NCBI GenBank assembly: GCA_910587035.1
Contig: CAJUMQ010000003.1
Span: 99,508-163,507 of the forward strand
Length of the DNA stretch: 64,000 nucleotides
Direction of reading: 5' to 3'
Source: an uncultured Desulfovibrio sp.
GTDB taxonomy: Bacteria > Desulfobacterota > Desulfovibrionia > Desulfovibrionales > Desulfovibrionaceae
Within the stretch, counting starts at the first letter, position 1; each line of letters opens with the position of its first letter. The position numbers were made by a program, and so were the translations under genes. This document shows, piece after piece, positions 18,843 to 26,819 of this stretch. The notes under the pieces are model-generated. The model did not search any database, was not told the DNA's origin, and saw nothing but the letters and a program-made list of their open reading frames with translations.

Positions 18843-18871
18843 GGCGCTCCGCGCCGCGCGGAGCGCCTTTT
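18843..18871 (+). terminator. Terminator or attenuator between aldehyde dehydrogenase and importer
   Basis: Perfect 11-base stem GGCGCTCCGCG / CGCGGAGCGCC with a 3-base loop followed by TTTT, only 25 bases before the start of the binding-protein gene. Because no promoter is obvious between the two genes, it probably reduces rather than blocks read-through. Confidence 0.75.
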
Positions 18872-18896
18872 CAATAAACAATGCTGGAGGTGAGGC

Positions 18897-20000
18897 ATGA
18901 AACTTAAAAAACTCTTTACCCTTTTCATGGCCGCTTTTTTCATGCTGGCATGCATGACTGCGGTTGACGCCAAGGAACTTTCGCCCAAAAATCCCGTAAA
19001 GGTTCCCTCAGCCTGGATGAACGAGAATGAAACATTTGCGGCCTGGCTGGCCCATGAAATGGGATGGGACAAGGAAGAAGGCATTGATCTTGAGATCAAC
19101 TACTTCAATTCCGGCATGGACATAGTCAATGCCCTGCCCTCCGGTTCCTGGGTTGTGGCCGGCAATGGCGCAGTACCCGGAGTATGGGGCGGTCTGCGTT
19201 ATGACACCTATGTGATCGCCATAGGCAATGACGAATCCTACACCAATGGCGTGCTGGTGCGCGCCGACAGCCCCATAGCCAAGGTCAAGGGCTGGAATCC
19301 CAAATTCCCGGATGTTCTTGGCAGCCCGGAAACCATCAAGGGCAAGACATTCCTCTGCACAACCATGTCCTCCCCCCATATGGCCCTGTCGTCCTGGCTG
19401 CATGTGTTCGGCCTGACAGACAAGGACGTTGTGATCAAGAACATGGATCAGCCCCAGGCACTGTCCGCCTTTGAAAACGGAATTGGCGACGGCGTTGCCC
19501 TCTGGGCGCCACAGCTGTATGTGGGCATGGAAAAGGGCTGGAAGCTTGCCGGCGACATCAAGAATTGCGGCGAGACTCTGCCCATTGTCATCCAGGCAGA
19601 CAAAAAGTACGCCGATGCCAACCCCGAGGTAATTGCCGCTTTTCTGCGCGCCTACATGCGCGGCATCCACATGCTCAAAAATGAGCCAGCCGAGAAGATT
19701 GCGCCCCTGTATCGCCGTTTCTTCCTGGAATGGGCGGGACAGGAATATTCCCCCGAAGTGGCGCTCAAGGATATCAAGACACATCCTGTCTTTGACTATG
19801 ACGAGCAGATCACAGTTCTTGACGACTCCAAGGGCCCCAGCCAGGCCCAGCAGTGGCAGCAGTATCTGGCCAAATTCTTCACAGATCTTGGCCGCCTGAG
19901 CCCGCAGGAATATGAGAAGGTCAAGGATGCCACCTATGTGACACCCAAGTTCATGAAGATGGTCAAGCAGCCTGTGCCGCCATACGAAGTAAAGAAATAG
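18897..20000 (+). CDS. ABC importer substrate-binding protein, NitT/TauT type
   Basis: 367 residues, ATG 18897 with GGAGGTGA upstream. An N-terminal export signal is visible (MKLKKLFTLFMAAFFMLACM, then AVDA before KEL); the MLAC stretch is a poor lipobox, so periplasmic rather than lipid-anchored is more likely. The mature part resembles SsuA/TauA/ThiY-like binding proteins, with an early motif in which a domain meets substrate (FAAWLAHEMGWDKEEGIDL, NSGMDIVNALPSGSW) and a helix-rich C-lobe. Substrate unknown; the family binds sulfonates, nitrate, pyrimidine precursors and aromatic acids. First gene of a five-gene transporter operon ending at 23457. Confidence 0.82.
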   Translation: MKLKKLFTLFMAAFFMLACMTAVDAKELSPKNPVKVPSAWMNENETFAAWLAHEMGWDKEEGIDLEINYFNSGMDIVNALPSGSWVVAGNGAVPGVWGGLRYDTYVIAIGNDESYTNGVLVRADSPIAKVKGWNPKFPDVLGSPETIKGKTFLCTTMSSPHMALSSWLHVFGLTDKDVVIKNMDQPQALSAFENGIGDGVALWAPQLYVGMEKGWKLAGDIKNCGETLPIVIQADKKYADANPEVIAAFLRAYMRGIHMLKNEPAEKIAPLYRRFFLEWAGQEYSPEVALKDIKTHPVFDYDEQITVLDDSKGPSQAQQWQQYLAKFFTDLGRLSPQEYEKVKDATYVTPKFMKMVKQPVPPYEVKK

Positions 20001-20091
20001 AATGACAGCTCCGGGGCCGGAAATCCCGGCCCCGGTCGCGGCAAAAAATCGCACCCACCCGGCGCGAATCCGGTTTTTCCAGGGAGAATGC

Positions 20092-20847
20092 ATGCCACAG
20101 GACGCGGAAAATAATATTAAAATCAGGGTAAACAACCTGACAAAGCGCTTTGGCGATCTGACTGTTCTGAACAGCATCAACTTCACCATCAAAAAAGGCG
20201 AGCTGCTGGCCATTGTCGGCCCCACAGGCTGCGGCAAAACCACTTTTCTCAACTGCCTCTCAAAACTCATGCCATCCACAGAGGGCGATATTCTCATCGA
20301 TGGCGAGGAGGCGAATCCCAAAAAGCACAATATCGCCTATGTTTTTCAGGAGCCAACCTGCCTGCCCTGGCGCACGGTGCGGGAAAATGTCGCCTATGGC
20401 ATGGAAGTCAAGGGCGTGCCCAAAGCGGAAAGGGAAAAACGCGCCAGCGAAATAATGGAGCTGGTGGGACTATCGTCCTGCGCGGATCTCTACCCAAACC
20501 AGGTCTCGGCCAGCATGATGCAGCGCATAGCCGTATCGCGAGCCTTTGCCGTAAATCCCGATCTGCTGCTGATGGATGAGCCCTATGGACAACTGGATGT
20601 GAAGCTGCGCTTTTATCTCGAAGACGAGCTGGTCAATCTCTGGCAAAAGCTGGGGAGCACTATTCTGTTTGTTACCCACAACATAGAAGAAGCAGTTTAT
20701 GTGGCGGAGCGCATTCTGGTGCTGACCAACAAGCCCACCACAGTCAAGGAAGAGATAATTGTGGATCTCCCAAGGCCGCGCAAGCTTGTAAATCCCCGTT
20801 TTATTGAACTCCGGCGCCAGGTCACGGACCTGATCCGCTGGTGGTAG
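20092..20847 (+). CDS. ABC importer ATPase 1 with degenerate signature motif
   Basis: 251 residues from ATG 20092 (GGGAGA just upstream). SsuB/TauB-type nucleotide-binding domain: Walker A GPTGCGKTT (43-51), Q-loop Gln86, Walker B LLLMDEPYGQLD (Glu163) and switch histidine H196 in VTHNIEE. The ABC signature, normally LSGGQ or LSGGM, reads VSASM (138-142), losing both glycines; I checked this codon by codon (GTC TCG GCC AGC ATG). Every other motif is intact, so this is not a decayed gene. It is 92 bases after the binding-protein gene and followed after 24 bases by permease 1. It probably pairs with the second ATPase at 22528. Confidence 0.85.
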   Translation: MPQDAENNIKIRVNNLTKRFGDLTVLNSINFTIKKGELLAIVGPTGCGKTTFLNCLSKLMPSTEGDILIDGEEANPKKHNIAYVFQEPTCLPWRTVRENVAYGMEVKGVPKAEREKRASEIMELVGLSSCADLYPNQVSASMMQRIAVSRAFAVNPDLLLMDEPYGQLDVKLRFYLEDELVNLWQKLGSTILFVTHNIEEAVYVAERILVLTNKPTTVKEEIIVDLPRPRKLVNPRFIELRRQVTDLIRWW

Positions 20848-20871
20848 CCGGCAGCAAGCCAGGAGGAAGCA

Positions 20872-21666
20872 ATGGCCTACCAGACTGTTGTGGTAAAGGA
20901 ATCCGTGCTGGCGCGCGCGATACCATGGATAAGCGTCATCGCCTTTTTCATGCTTTGGGAGGGCGTTGTGCGCTCCGGCCTTATTCCGCCAAGCATGCTG
21001 GCCTCGCCAACCCAGGTCGTGGCCGCCTTTTTTGACAAGCTTGGCGATCCGAATCCGGATGGCGCTGTCATGTTCACCCATTTCAAAACCAGCATCGAGG
21101 AAGCCTTCATCGGCTATGTGCTGGCATTGCTTGTGGGCATCCCCCTTGGCCTGGCCATGGGCTGGTTCCGCATTGCGGAGGGCCTCTTCCGGCCCATTTT
21201 TGAGCTCATCCGGCCAATCCCGCCCATTGCCTGGATTCCCCTTACCGTCTTCTGGTTTGGCATTGGACTCACCGGCAAGGTGTTCATCATCTGGATTGCG
21301 GGCATAGTGCCGTGCGTCATCAATGCCTATGTGGGGGTGCGCATGACAAACCCTGTGCTTATCCAGATGGCCAGAACCTATGGCGCAAGCGACTGGCAAA
21401 TATTCAAGCAGCTGTGCATTCCATCGTCCCTGCCCATGGTTTTTGGCGCCCTGCAGCTGGCCCTGGCCTACTGCTGGACAAACCTTGTGGGCGCCGAACT
21501 CCTGGCCGCTGATTCCGGCCTGGGGTACCTTATCACCATGGGAGGCAGGGTGGCGCGGCCCGATCTCATTGTGCTTGGCATGATCTGCGTCGGACTGTCT
21601 GGCGCCATTATCGGTTTTATAATTGACCGTATCGAAAAACGCCTTCTTGCGGGCATCAGGAGGTAG
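20872..21666 (+). CDS. ABC importer permease 1, NitT/TauT type
   Basis: 264 residues; AGGAGGAAGCA precedes the ATG. Binding-protein-dependent permease with about six membrane segments and the EAA coupling loop (QMARTYGASDWQIFKQLCIPSSLP, ~163-186 split by the loop Gly). The segment PIPPIAWIPLTVFWFGIG is characteristic of the SsuC/TauC branch. It lies in the inner membrane and should form the pore with permease 2, from which it differs clearly, so the pore is a heterodimer. The stop overlaps the ribosome site of the next gene (2-base gap). Confidence 0.87.
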   Translation: MAYQTVVVKESVLARAIPWISVIAFFMLWEGVVRSGLIPPSMLASPTQVVAAFFDKLGDPNPDGAVMFTHFKTSIEEAFIGYVLALLVGIPLGLAMGWFRIAEGLFRPIFELIRPIPPIAWIPLTVFWFGIGLTGKVFIIWIAGIVPCVINAYVGVRMTNPVLIQMARTYGASDWQIFKQLCIPSSLPMVFGALQLALAYCWTNLVGAELLAADSGLGYLITMGGRVARPDLIVLGMICVGLSGAIIGFIIDRIEKRLLAGIRR

Positions 21667-21668
21667 CC

Positions 21669-22514
21669 ATGGCATCCTCGTCAATAGCCAATGAAACTGT
21701 TGATCATGCCCGGGACAGGGGAAAATTCACGCTCTACAAGTTTCTGACAAACCGCTACTTTCTCTACACAGTCTCTCTGGTTGGCTTTTTCTACCTTTGG
21801 CACTGGACGGCGATAAACAAGATCTTCCAGAACTCCCTGGCCACCCCAGGCGAAGTGCTCGATCAGATCATACGGCTCACGACCATGAATTTTGCCGGCA
21901 CAAATCTCTGGGGGCACATCTGGGCCAGCACAAGGCGCGTTCTGGTGGGCTTTATTCTGGCCAGCCTTGTGGCCACGCCCCTTGGCCTGTTCATGGCCCT
22001 GAACAAAACGGTCAATGCCATAGTAAAACCGCTGTTTGACCTTTTCAAGCCCATGCCTCCCATTGCCTGGGTATCCCTTGCCATTCTCTGGTTTGGCATT
22101 GGTGAAACCTCAAAGGTCTTCATCATCATAATCGGCACATTTGTGCCCTGCCTTCTCAATGCCTACAATGGCGTGCGTCTGGTAGATCCGGATCTTTTTG
22201 ACGTCATTCGCGTGCTTGGCGGCAATCGCAGGGATGAAATTTTCAATGTCTGCCTGCCGGCATCCTTTCCGGCCATATTCGCGGGTCTGCAGATTTCCCT
22301 CAGCGCCGCCTGGACATGCGTGCTGGCCGCGGAACTCATGAACTCCCGCGATGGTCTTGGCTTTCTCATAAAGCGCGGCATGGATACCCACAATCCATCT
22401 CTTGTGCTGGGTGGCATGCTGCTTATAGCCCTGGCCGCATGGCTCAGCTCCCTGGCCATAGCGTGGCTGGAACGCAAGTGCTGCCCGTGGCGGCGCAGCA
22501 TCGATAATATTTAA
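21669..22514 (+). CDS. ABC importer permease 2, NitT/TauT type
   Basis: 281 residues; AGGAGG immediately upstream. Six membrane segments; the N-terminal ~30 residues are polar and longer than in permease 1. It has the family segment PMPPIAWVSLAILWFGIGE and an EAA-type loop (DVIRVLGGNRRDEIFNVCLP). Related to permease 1 but distinct, which supports a heterodimeric pore. The spacing to both neighbours is a few bases, so translation is coupled across the operon. Confidence 0.87.
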   Translation: MASSSIANETVDHARDRGKFTLYKFLTNRYFLYTVSLVGFFYLWHWTAINKIFQNSLATPGEVLDQIIRLTTMNFAGTNLWGHIWASTRRVLVGFILASLVATPLGLFMALNKTVNAIVKPLFDLFKPMPPIAWVSLAILWFGIGETSKVFIIIIGTFVPCLLNAYNGVRLVDPDLFDVIRVLGGNRRDEIFNVCLPASFPAIFAGLQISLSAAWTCVLAAELMNSRDGLGFLIKRGMDTHNPSLVLGGMLLIALAAWLSSLAIAWLERKCCPWRRSIDNI

Positions 22515-22527
22515 TCCGGAGTCGGGC

Positions 22528-23457
22528 ATGGACAAGGAACAGATCGCGAAGATCAATGAGGACTTCGAAAAAAAGGTTGATGACCACTATAACGCCCTGA
22601 TAAATGAAAATATCCAAGATGTTGTGGCATCTGGAGAGGCGGAGGGGATATTGCGGAAAGAGCCGCTCAATACACCGCCAAAACCACAAAAACAGACCCC
22701 TAAGCTGAAAATTCATTGCGAAAACATCAGCAAGACTTTTATTCAGAAGGGCAACCAGGCAGTTCCCGTGATTCGGGATATTACCCTTGATGTCTATGAA
22801 AACGAGTTTCTTGTGGTGCTGGGCCCAGGCCAAAGCGGCAAATCCACTCTGCTGAAAATAATTGCTGGCCTGGAAATTCCAGACAAGGGTTATGTGACGC
22901 TTGATGACGAGCCCATTACCGGCCCCGGGCCGGACAGGGGCATAGTGTTCCAGAGCTATATGCTCTTTGCCTGGAAAAATGTGCGTGACAATGTGGAGCT
23001 GGGCCTGAAACTGCGCAAGGTGCCAGCAGACGAGAGACATGCCATTGCCGATCATTACATCAAGATGGTCGGTCTGGAAGGCTTTGAAAAACACTATCCC
23101 CACCAGCTCTCTGGCGGCATGAAACAGAGGGTGGGCATTGCCAGAGCCTATGCCAATTCTCCCAAGGTGATGCTCCTGGACGAACCTTTCGGCCAGCTGG
23201 ACGCCCAGACACGCATGTTCATGCAGGTGGAAACATCCCGCATTTGGGAGCAGGAGAAGCGCACGGTGCTGTTTGTAACCAACAACATTGACGAGGCTCT
23301 TTTTCTAGGCGATCGCATTGTGTTGATGGAAGGCAAACTCCCCGGCACCATAAAAACGGAATATGCAGTCAATCTGCCCCGCCCGCGCGAGCACACTTCT
23401 GTGGAGCTGCTCGAGCTCAGGGAAGAGATTATAGCCAATACCGAGCTGGTGCTTTAG
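22528..23457 (+). CDS. ABC importer ATPase 2 with altered Walker A and missing switch histidine
   Basis: 309 residues, about 55 longer than ATPase 1 because of a charged N-terminal extension (residues 1-60) that I do not recognise. Walker A is GPGQSGKST (99-107), with Gln where ABC proteins normally have Gly; the Q-loop (Gln142) and Walker B VMLLDEPFGQLD are normal; the signature LSGGM (194-198) is canonical. The switch-loop histidine is replaced by Asn252 in FVTNNIDEA. The departures are complementary to those of ATPase 1 (see finding). Last gene of the transporter operon, ending 97 bases before a strong terminator. Confidence 0.85.
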   Translation: MDKEQIAKINEDFEKKVDDHYNALINENIQDVVASGEAEGILRKEPLNTPPKPQKQTPKLKIHCENISKTFIQKGNQAVPVIRDITLDVYENEFLVVLGPGQSGKSTLLKIIAGLEIPDKGYVTLDDEPITGPGPDRGIVFQSYMLFAWKNVRDNVELGLKLRKVPADERHAIADHYIKMVGLEGFEKHYPHQLSGGMKQRVGIARAYANSPKVMLLDEPFGQLDAQTRMFMQVETSRIWEQEKRTVLFVTNNIDEALFLGDRIVLMEGKLPGTIKTEYAVNLPRPREHTSVELLELREEIIANTELVL

Positions 23458-23553
23458 CTGTCAGCGCCAGACCGTCCGGTTGAAATCGGAACAATTTCAA
23501 CTGATATAACAGTTTTTTACAACCCATTAAATAAATGCCGCACTCTCTCAAGG

Positions 23554-23590
23554 TACTGGCTTCCGCATGTTGCGGAAGCCAGTATTTTTT
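23554..23590 (+). terminator. Terminator of the importer operon
   Basis: Perfect 14-base stem TACTGGCTTCCGCA / TGCGGAAGCCAGTA (23554-23567, 23571-23584) with a 3-base loop followed by T6. The remaining ~140 bases to the oppF-like stop hold only the motif at 23606-23629. Confidence 0.93.
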
Positions 23591-23605
23591 GGGTCAACGT
23601 CTATA

Positions 23606-23629
23606 GGATATGTCCATAAAAATATACAT
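23606..23629. other. Short motif shared with the xsc upstream region
   Basis: GGATATGTCCATAAAA at 23606-23621, followed by an AT-rich run, matches GGACATGTCCATAAAA at 28748-28763 in 15 of 16 bases. Function unknown. Confidence 0.35.
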
Positions 23630-23729
23630 ATATGCCAGCCACGAGAGCGGACAGGGAGCCCAATAGCGACAGCAAAACCGCGTTTTGCCATGAAGCGCCA
23701 GGCCTGCCGGTCCATTTGCAATTTTTATA

Positions 23730-24749
23730 TCATGCTGTCTGGATTCTGCCTGCAAAATGGCAGCGGACGCGCCAGGCTGGCGCGAGATTCCGCCAGGGCG
23801 GCGGCGTGGTACGGCATATCTCCTGAGCCATGGGGCAGCGGGGATGAAAATGGCAGCCTTTGGGAGGGTCAATGGGACTTGGCAACTCTCCCGGCAATGG
23901 AGGCGGCAGTTTGTCAAGCCCTCTGCCGCTGCTCCAGGCCGTGCCTCCTTTGGGCATCGCGCACAGGAGCGCCCTGCTGTATGGGTGCCCAGGGCCAGCA
24001 AAAAAATCCGCCTTGTCAGCTTCCTCCACTATCCGGCCGAGATACATCACCAGTATGCGGCTGCACATAAAGCCTACCACGGCCAGATCATGAGATATAA
24101 ACAGGTATGCAGGTTTGAACTGCTGTCCCATATCTTTAAGCAGATTGAGGATTTGCGCCTGCACAGAGGCATCGAGAGCGGACACCGGCTCATCGCAGAC
24201 AACGACATCCGGACCGGTGGCCAGAGCCCGGGCCACAGCTATGCGTTGCCTTTGTCCGCCGGAAAACTGGTGCGGATAGCGCCCCCCCATATCTTTCAGG
24301 CCCACAAGAGCCAACATTTCGGCTGCCCTGTTTTTTCTTTCATGTGCGCCTGCCCCCTGGGCCTGCAGAGGCTCGCAAATCGCATCCAGAACAGTCATGC
24401 GAGGGTCAAGGGATGAGCCGGGATCCTGGAAAACCATCTGAATTCTGCCGGCATGGCGGCTACCGGCGCCGATGGGCTCTAGATTTTTGCCATCAAGCAG
24501 AATTGAGCCAGCATCGGGCCGCAAAAGGCCACAGGCAAGCCTGCCAAGAGTGGATTTGCCGCAGCCGGATTCGCCCACGAGACCAAGGCATTCCCCTGGC
24601 CTCATCATCAGGCTTACATCATCAACAGCCTGCAATTTTGCGGCCGGAGCCATCAGGCCCTGTCTGACCATGAAGTATTTGGAAACATGGCTGAGTTCCA
24701 GAACAGGCTGAATACCCTGAACGCCCTGGTGTTCGCTATGGCTATTCAA
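23730..24749 (-). CDS. Oligopeptide/dipeptide-type ABC transporter ATPase (OppF/DppF-like), orphan
   Basis: 339 residues from a TTG at 24749 whose bases overlap the cobT stop (TTGA arrangement). Canonical motifs: Walker A GESGCGKST, Q-loop, FSGGQRQR signature, Walker B VVCDEPVSALD, and switch His in ISHDLAVV. The C-terminal ~70 residues have the Opp/Dpp extension with the GCHFHPRCP cysteine motif, as in ATPases for peptide or nickel import. No matching permeases or binding protein are in the window, so its partners lie elsewhere or it is shared. Coupling to cobT hints at cobalt/nickel or corrinoid-related uptake, which is only inference. Confidence 0.85.
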   Translation of the reverse strand: MNSHSEHQGVQGIQPVLELSHVSKYFMVRQGLMAPAAKLQAVDDVSLMMRPGECLGLVGESGCGKSTLGRLACGLLRPDAGSILLDGKNLEPIGAGSRHAGRIQMVFQDPGSSLDPRMTVLDAICEPLQAQGAGAHERKNRAAEMLALVGLKDMGGRYPHQFSGGQRQRIAVARALATGPDVVVCDEPVSALDASVQAQILNLLKDMGQQFKPAYLFISHDLAVVGFMCSRILVMYLGRIVEEADKADFFAGPGHPYSRALLCAMPKGGTAWSSGRGLDKLPPPLPGELPSPIDPPKGCHFHPRCPMAQEICRTTPPPWRNLAPAWRVRCHFAGRIQTA

Positions 24750-25858
24750 AAATCATCCATCCTGTCCTGGTCTGTGGCGCTGACGCCGGCATTGGCGAGG
24801 GTGGCCATTTCATTAAAAATTGCAGCCGAATCCCTCAGGATGGGCAGCGCCACAGCAGCGCCAGTGCCTTCACCCAGACGCATGCCAAGAGAAAGGAGTG
24901 GGTGATATGGCGAAAGTTTGCCGGCAAGCATTTCAAAGGCTGGTTCCGCGGAACAATGGGAAAGAAAGGCATAGCCGTAAATCTTTGGGAAAAAGGCCAT
25001 GGCCGCGGCATAGGCCGCAGTGCAGATAAAGCCATCCACCAGAAAGGGGAGCCTGCGGCTTGCGCAACCGAGCATGATGCCTGCAATAATGACAATCTCA
25101 AAACCGCCCAGAGCGGCAAGGATGGCCAGGGGGCTGCCGGACCCCACGGCATCGGCGTTGGCTGCCAGGGCCCTTGCGACCATGCACGCCTTGTGTCTGA
25201 CCATTTGCGGGGTTGCGCCTGCGCCGGGGCCAGCTATGCGGCCAGCCTCCTGCCCCAGCAGGGCGCAGAAAAGAGCTGTGGCCGATGTGGAGTTGGCAAT
25301 GCCCATTTCGCCCAGGGCAATACAGGCGCAGCCGGCTCTGGCGGCATCGGCCGCAATGGCGAAACCCGCGCGCAAACCCTGGCGGCAGACATCCTTGGAC
25401 ATTGCCGGCCCAATGCTGATATCGGATGTGCCATCTCCGAGCCTTCTGTCAACCAGCAGATTATGGGCTCCAAAGGGGCCTCCGGCGCAGCCAGCATCAA
25501 TGACCAGATGCCTTATGCCATTGGTGCGGCAGAGAACATTGACAGCAGCGCCGCCAGCCAGAAAATTTTCAACCATCTGCCGTGTCACAGCCTGGGGAAA
25601 GGGAGATACATGCCTGGCCGCTATACCATGGTCCCCGGCTACAGTATACAGATGGCAGGGGTCCACCTTGAGGGGGGTCCTGCCCCCTGCCATGGCATAC
25701 AGGCGGATGGCAATTTCCTCCAGCCTGCCCAGGCTTCCCTTTGGTTTTGTAAGACCATCCAGCCAGGCGGCGGCATCCTTCTCCAGGCTGCCACAAACCG
25801 CGCGAAATTCCTCGCCGGGGAAAATCTCCTCACGCTCCCTTTCTGCCACAGAATCCAT
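24746..25858 (-). CDS. cobT: Nicotinate-nucleotide-dimethylbenzimidazole phosphoribosyltransferase
   Basis: 370 residues; GGAG lies about ten bases before the ATG at 25858. Hallmarks: the N-terminal LDGLTKPKGSLGRLEEIA, the TVAGDHGIA loop, and the catalytic Glu330 in RLGEGTGAA. It activates the lower base of cobalamin by making alpha-ribazole phosphate from nicotinate mononucleotide. In the CobT family the length is ~350, so this one is slightly long at the N-terminus. It overlaps the Opp-type ATPase downstream by four bases and follows phnX by 38 bases, forming a small minus-strand operon. Confidence 0.92.
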   Translation of the reverse strand: MDSVAEREREEIFPGEEFRAVCGSLEKDAAAWLDGLTKPKGSLGRLEEIAIRLYAMAGGRTPLKVDPCHLYTVAGDHGIAARHVSPFPQAVTRQMVENFLAGGAAVNVLCRTNGIRHLVIDAGCAGGPFGAHNLLVDRRLGDGTSDISIGPAMSKDVCRQGLRAGFAIAADAARAGCACIALGEMGIANSTSATALFCALLGQEAGRIAGPGAGATPQMVRHKACMVARALAANADAVGSGSPLAILAALGGFEIVIIAGIMLGCASRRLPFLVDGFICTAAYAAAMAFFPKIYGYAFLSHCSAEPAFEMLAGKLSPYHPLLSLGMRLGEGTGAAVALPILRDSAAIFNEMATLANAGVSATDQDRMDDF

Positions 25859-25896
25859 CAGCGCATGCTCCAGGGCGTATGAATTTGTTGCCTGTT

Positions 25897-26736
25897 TCAG
25901 GGCTTTTGACCCTCTGCAAGCCTTTGCGAAACAGTCTCACACAGGCCAGGCAGTTCCGCAACAGAAGATATGACAAAATGCGCGCCTGCCTTGAGAAATT
26001 TGTCTGCCAACTCCTTTTCCCTGGCTGCCAGGTCTGCCTCATCCAGCCTTGCGACTTCGCTGGCATCCAACCCGATGGAATTGCTGGTGCGAGTAACAGC
26101 CACGCTCCAGTGGCCGGCATTAAGGCCTTCCGCAATATCAGCCAGGGTATCGCCAACCTTGACCACAGCCTCCGGCGGGAAGACGCCCAGTTTCATGCAA
26201 TTTTGCCAGCACATCCATGGCCATGGGCGTCCTGCCGGCACCTCGTCGGATGTGACCAGGCAATCAGGATTGAAACCTGCGGCAGTTGCCCTGGGCAGGA
26301 GCTGCTCCATCATGGAGCGGCTGTACCCAGTGCAGGAGCCAACGGCGATTCCCATTTTTTTCAGGGCGGCCATTGCATCCACACAACCGGGCACTGGCTC
26401 GGCATAATCCGCCAGGGTGGACGGCATCAGTTCAAGCACAGATGCGAAAACGGCTGAGACATCGTCATCATCGGGCCTATGGCCGTTTATTTGCTCCCAC
26501 ATTTGCGCAAGTCGCGGCATTTCGAGCATGGCAGCCACATGCTCCCTTTTCTCTCTGCCCATGGGCTCGCGCACTTCTGCCGATGTCGGCTCAAGTCCAA
26601 ATTTGCGAAAGGCCCTGCTGAAAACCTCCACAGGACCGCGGCAGCCATGATCCACCGCTGTGCCGGCCCAATCGAGAATAACCGCCTGCACTGGCCCACG
26701 ATAGTCGTCTTTTCGCGAAAATGGTCTGGATTGCAT
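25897..26736 (-). CDS. phnX: Phosphonoacetaldehyde hydrolase (phosphonatase)
   Basis: 279 residues; GAGGT lies ~10 bases before the ATG at 26736. HAD-superfamily enzyme with the nucleophile Asp22 in ILDWAGTAVDHG and the family's Schiff-base Lys63 in EPMGREKREHV, plus GSCTGYSRSMM and VPAGRPWPWMC, all diagnostic of PhnX. It splits phosphonoacetaldehyde into acetaldehyde and phosphate. No 2-aminoethylphosphonate transaminase (phnW) is in the window, so the source of the aldehyde is not shown. It lies 83 bases downstream of xsc but behind a terminator. Acetaldehyde could be used by AdhE or the acylating aldehyde dehydrogenase (inference). Confidence 0.9.
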   Translation of the reverse strand: MQSRPFSRKDDYRGPVQAVILDWAGTAVDHGCRGPVEVFSRAFRKFGLEPTSAEVREPMGREKREHVAAMLEMPRLAQMWEQINGHRPDDDDVSAVFASVLELMPSTLADYAEPVPGCVDAMAALKKMGIAVGSCTGYSRSMMEQLLPRATAAGFNPDCLVTSDEVPAGRPWPWMCWQNCMKLGVFPPEAVVKVGDTLADIAEGLNAGHWSVAVTRTSNSIGLDASEVARLDEADLAAREKELADKFLKAGAHFVISSVAELPGLCETVSQRLAEGQKP

Positions 26737-26748
26737 TGCTTTTACCTC

Positions 26749-26775
26749 AAAAAGGGCGGGATTTCTCCCGCCCTT
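26749..26775 (-). terminator. Terminator of xsc
   Basis: Stem AAGGGCGGGA / TCCCGCCCTT with a 4-base loop, followed on the minus strand by a T5 run. The T-run lies just before the phnX ribosome site, so phnX starts immediately after the terminator. Confidence 0.85.
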
Positions 26776-26819
26776 GATATCAGACGGTAATGCCGCCTGG
26801 CGCTATAAAGCCCTGGTTA

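Noticed and set aside
19008..20330. 440-codon minus-strand frame opposite the substrate-binding protein and ATPase 1 start
   Set aside because: Spans two real genes and their intergenic region on the other strand; no motifs.
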